A stretch of 64,000 nt of DNA from Rhodobacterales bacterium (GTDB taxonomy: Bacteria > Pseudomonadota > Alphaproteobacteria > Rhodobacterales > Rhodobacteraceae). The translations under genes and the position numbers were made by a program. Location: contig PDRY01000017.1 in NCBI GenBank assembly GCA_002748265.1, positions 1 through 64,000 of the forward strand. Direction: 5' to 3'. This document shows, one piece after another, positions 62,987 through 64,000 of the stretch. How positions within the stretch are numbered: the stretch's first letter is position 1; each line of letters begins with the position of its first letter. The notes under the pieces are model-generated. The model saw only the letters and a list, made by a program, of their open reading frames with translations. It was not told the DNA's origin and made no database searches.

Positions 62987-64000
62987 GGGGCGGTGCTCTG
63001 CGGCAGTCCGCTCTCCAGCTTGCGCCGGATGATCTCGGCCTGCTCTGGTTCGGGGTCGAAGGACAGCGCGCGCTGCCATTGGAACCGCGCCTCGTCGCGG
63101 CGCCCGACGGACCAGAGCACATCGCCCAGATGGTCGGACACGACCGGATCGGTGGGCTCCAGCTCGGCGGCGCGCTCCATATGGGGGACGGCCTCTTCGA
63201 CCCGGCCCAACCGGTAGAGCGCCCAAGCGAGGCTGTCGACGATGGCGCCGTTGTCGGGCGCGCGTTCCACGGCGCGTTCGATCATGCCCAGAGCTTCGTC
63301 CAGCTTCTCGTTTCGCTCCACCAGCGAATAGCCCAGGTAGTTGAGCACGTTCGGGCTGTCGGGGTTGAGCACAAGCGCCGCGCGAAAATCGGCTTCGGCC
63401 TCGGGCCATTTGTCCAGATCGTGGCGCACGATGGCGCGGGCATAGAGCAGCACCCAGCGGCTTTGGGTTTCTTCGGGCACGAGATCAAGCGCGCGGGAAT
63501 AGGCATCTTCGGCCTGGGCGAGCGCATCGCTGCGGCGCAGGACATCGGCCAGCAGGGACCAGACCTCTGGCGCGTCAGGGCGGGTCTCCGTCAGGGCGCG
63601 CAGGGCGGCAATGGCGCGATCCTGATCGCCCGCCGCGTCATAGGCCCTTGCACTGCCCATTTGGGCCTGGGGCAGGGCCGGATCGCCCGGCTGGATCGCG
63701 CCAAAAGCGGCGGCGGCCAGTTCGGGGCGGTCCAGTTGCAGATAGCTTTCGGCCGAGACCAGGATGGCATCGGTGAGCCCGGGGGAGAGGGCCTCTGCCA
63801 GCCGCGCATGCAGCAGCGCCTGCGAGCCGTTCGATTGCTCCAGATGCGCGGCGGCGACCAGCGACAAAGCCTGCGCGATCCCGTCAGCGGGGCCGGAGAT
63901 CGCCGTGAAGGGCACGGCTTCATTCGCCAACAGGGCGCCGCGCAGTTCAGAGACTGCGGTGTCGCCTTCCGCGGGGCCGAAGCGTTGCTCCAGCAATGTC
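62983..64000 (-). CDS. tetratricopeptide repeat protein (5' end outside the window)
   Basis: The frame is open up to the right edge, so the N-terminus is missing. About 338 residues are visible with TPR-type helices: ALRALTETRPDAPEVWSLLA, LDKWPEAEADFRAALVLNPD, SLAWALYRLGRVEEAVPHME and DHLGDVLWSVGRRDEARFQW. It is probably a periplasmic or membrane-bound TPR protein, common beside ispE in Rhodobacterales by recollection. It couples to ispE through GTGA. Confidence 0.85.
   Translation of the reverse strand, partial: TLLEQRFGPAEGDTAVSELRGALLANEAVPFTAISGPADGIAQALSLVAAAHLEQSNGSQALLHARLAEALSPGLTDAILVSAESYLQLDRPELAAAAFGAIQPGDPALPQAQMGSARAYDAAGDQDRAIAALRALTETRPDAPEVWSLLADVLRRSDALAQAEDAYSRALDLVPEETQSRWVLLYARAIVRHDLDKWPEAEADFRAALVLNPDSPNVLNYLGYSLVERNEKLDEALGMIERAVERAPDNGAIVDSLAWALYRLGRVEEAVPHMERAAELEPTDPVVSDHLGDVLWSVGRRDEARFQWQRALSFDPEPEQAEIIRRKLESGLPQSTAP

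Overview
The window is a stretch of chromosome from an alphaproteobacterium, almost certainly a member of the Rhodobacteraceae (Roseobacter-type). The pointers are family-level and made by eye: a bztABCD-type acidic amino acid ABC transporter, an ATP12-family F1-ATPase chaperone, a MidA/NDUFAF7-type methyltransferase, a DUF1150 gene paired with Hsp20, phaA/phaB, UbiK, a fused sulfate adenylyltransferase/APS kinase, a 55-residue zinc-ribbon protein, high G+C and many ATGA stop/start overlaps. No rRNA, tRNA, CRISPR array, prophage or complete insertion sequence was seen.

Left part (1-7.2 kb): a minus-strand S10 ribosomal protein cluster (rpsJ-rplC-rplD-rplW, then rplB-rpsS-rplV-rpsC-rplP). It is interrupted between rplW and rplB by a one-gene unit for a small membrane-anchored protein bounded by hairpin terminators. 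It is capped downstream by a convergent gene for a small protein that appears to join a SeqA-like N-terminal DNA-binding/dimerisation segment to a C-terminal RAMA-like domain. Upstream lies a CatB/Vat-type acetyltransferase gene. The possible methylated-DNA reader at 358-831 is the most interesting find of the window.

7.3-31 kb: rarA; an overlapping operon crcB-rluC-HAD phosphatase-ATP12 chaperone; bztABCD; nadD with a SixA-like phosphatase; ettA; an M48 peptidase; a PhnA-type zinc-ribbon protein; dacB; ubiK; lgt-midA-pgeF; a 57-residue basic protein; two Lrp/AsnC regulators (one divergent from a LysE-type exporter); trxB; and an orphan chemoreceptor with extra HAMP-like repeats.

31-48 kb: bifunctional sat/cysC (with an 11-C tract in its leader), a GreA/GreB-C-domain protein, cytochrome b561, DUF1150 and Hsp20 behind a convincing RpoH promoter, a YdcH-like protein, purEK, an M42 aminopeptidase, dapD, a LOG-family protein, an NsrR-type Rrf2 regulator whose upstream region carries NsrR-like and FNR-like sites, the dppABCDF peptide transporter, and an ABC-2 exporter.

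48-64 kb: an S49 peptidase, zinc-ribbon mini-protein, CaxA-type antiporter and pteridine-reductase-like SDR in one overlapping operon; uvrC; pgsA-moaD-moaE; tag; an EAL-domain protein with altered catalytic motifs; phaA-patatin-phaB; a LysR regulator with a near-perfect inverted repeat abutting its start codon; a second YdcH-like protein; a TrmN6-like methyltransferase with a DUF2007 protein; a polyprenyl diphosphate synthase; ispE; and a TPR protein cut by the right edge. An intergenic repeat family with the core gaggtatttkgrcaaataagaa occurs three times and twice lies immediately before a GTG start.
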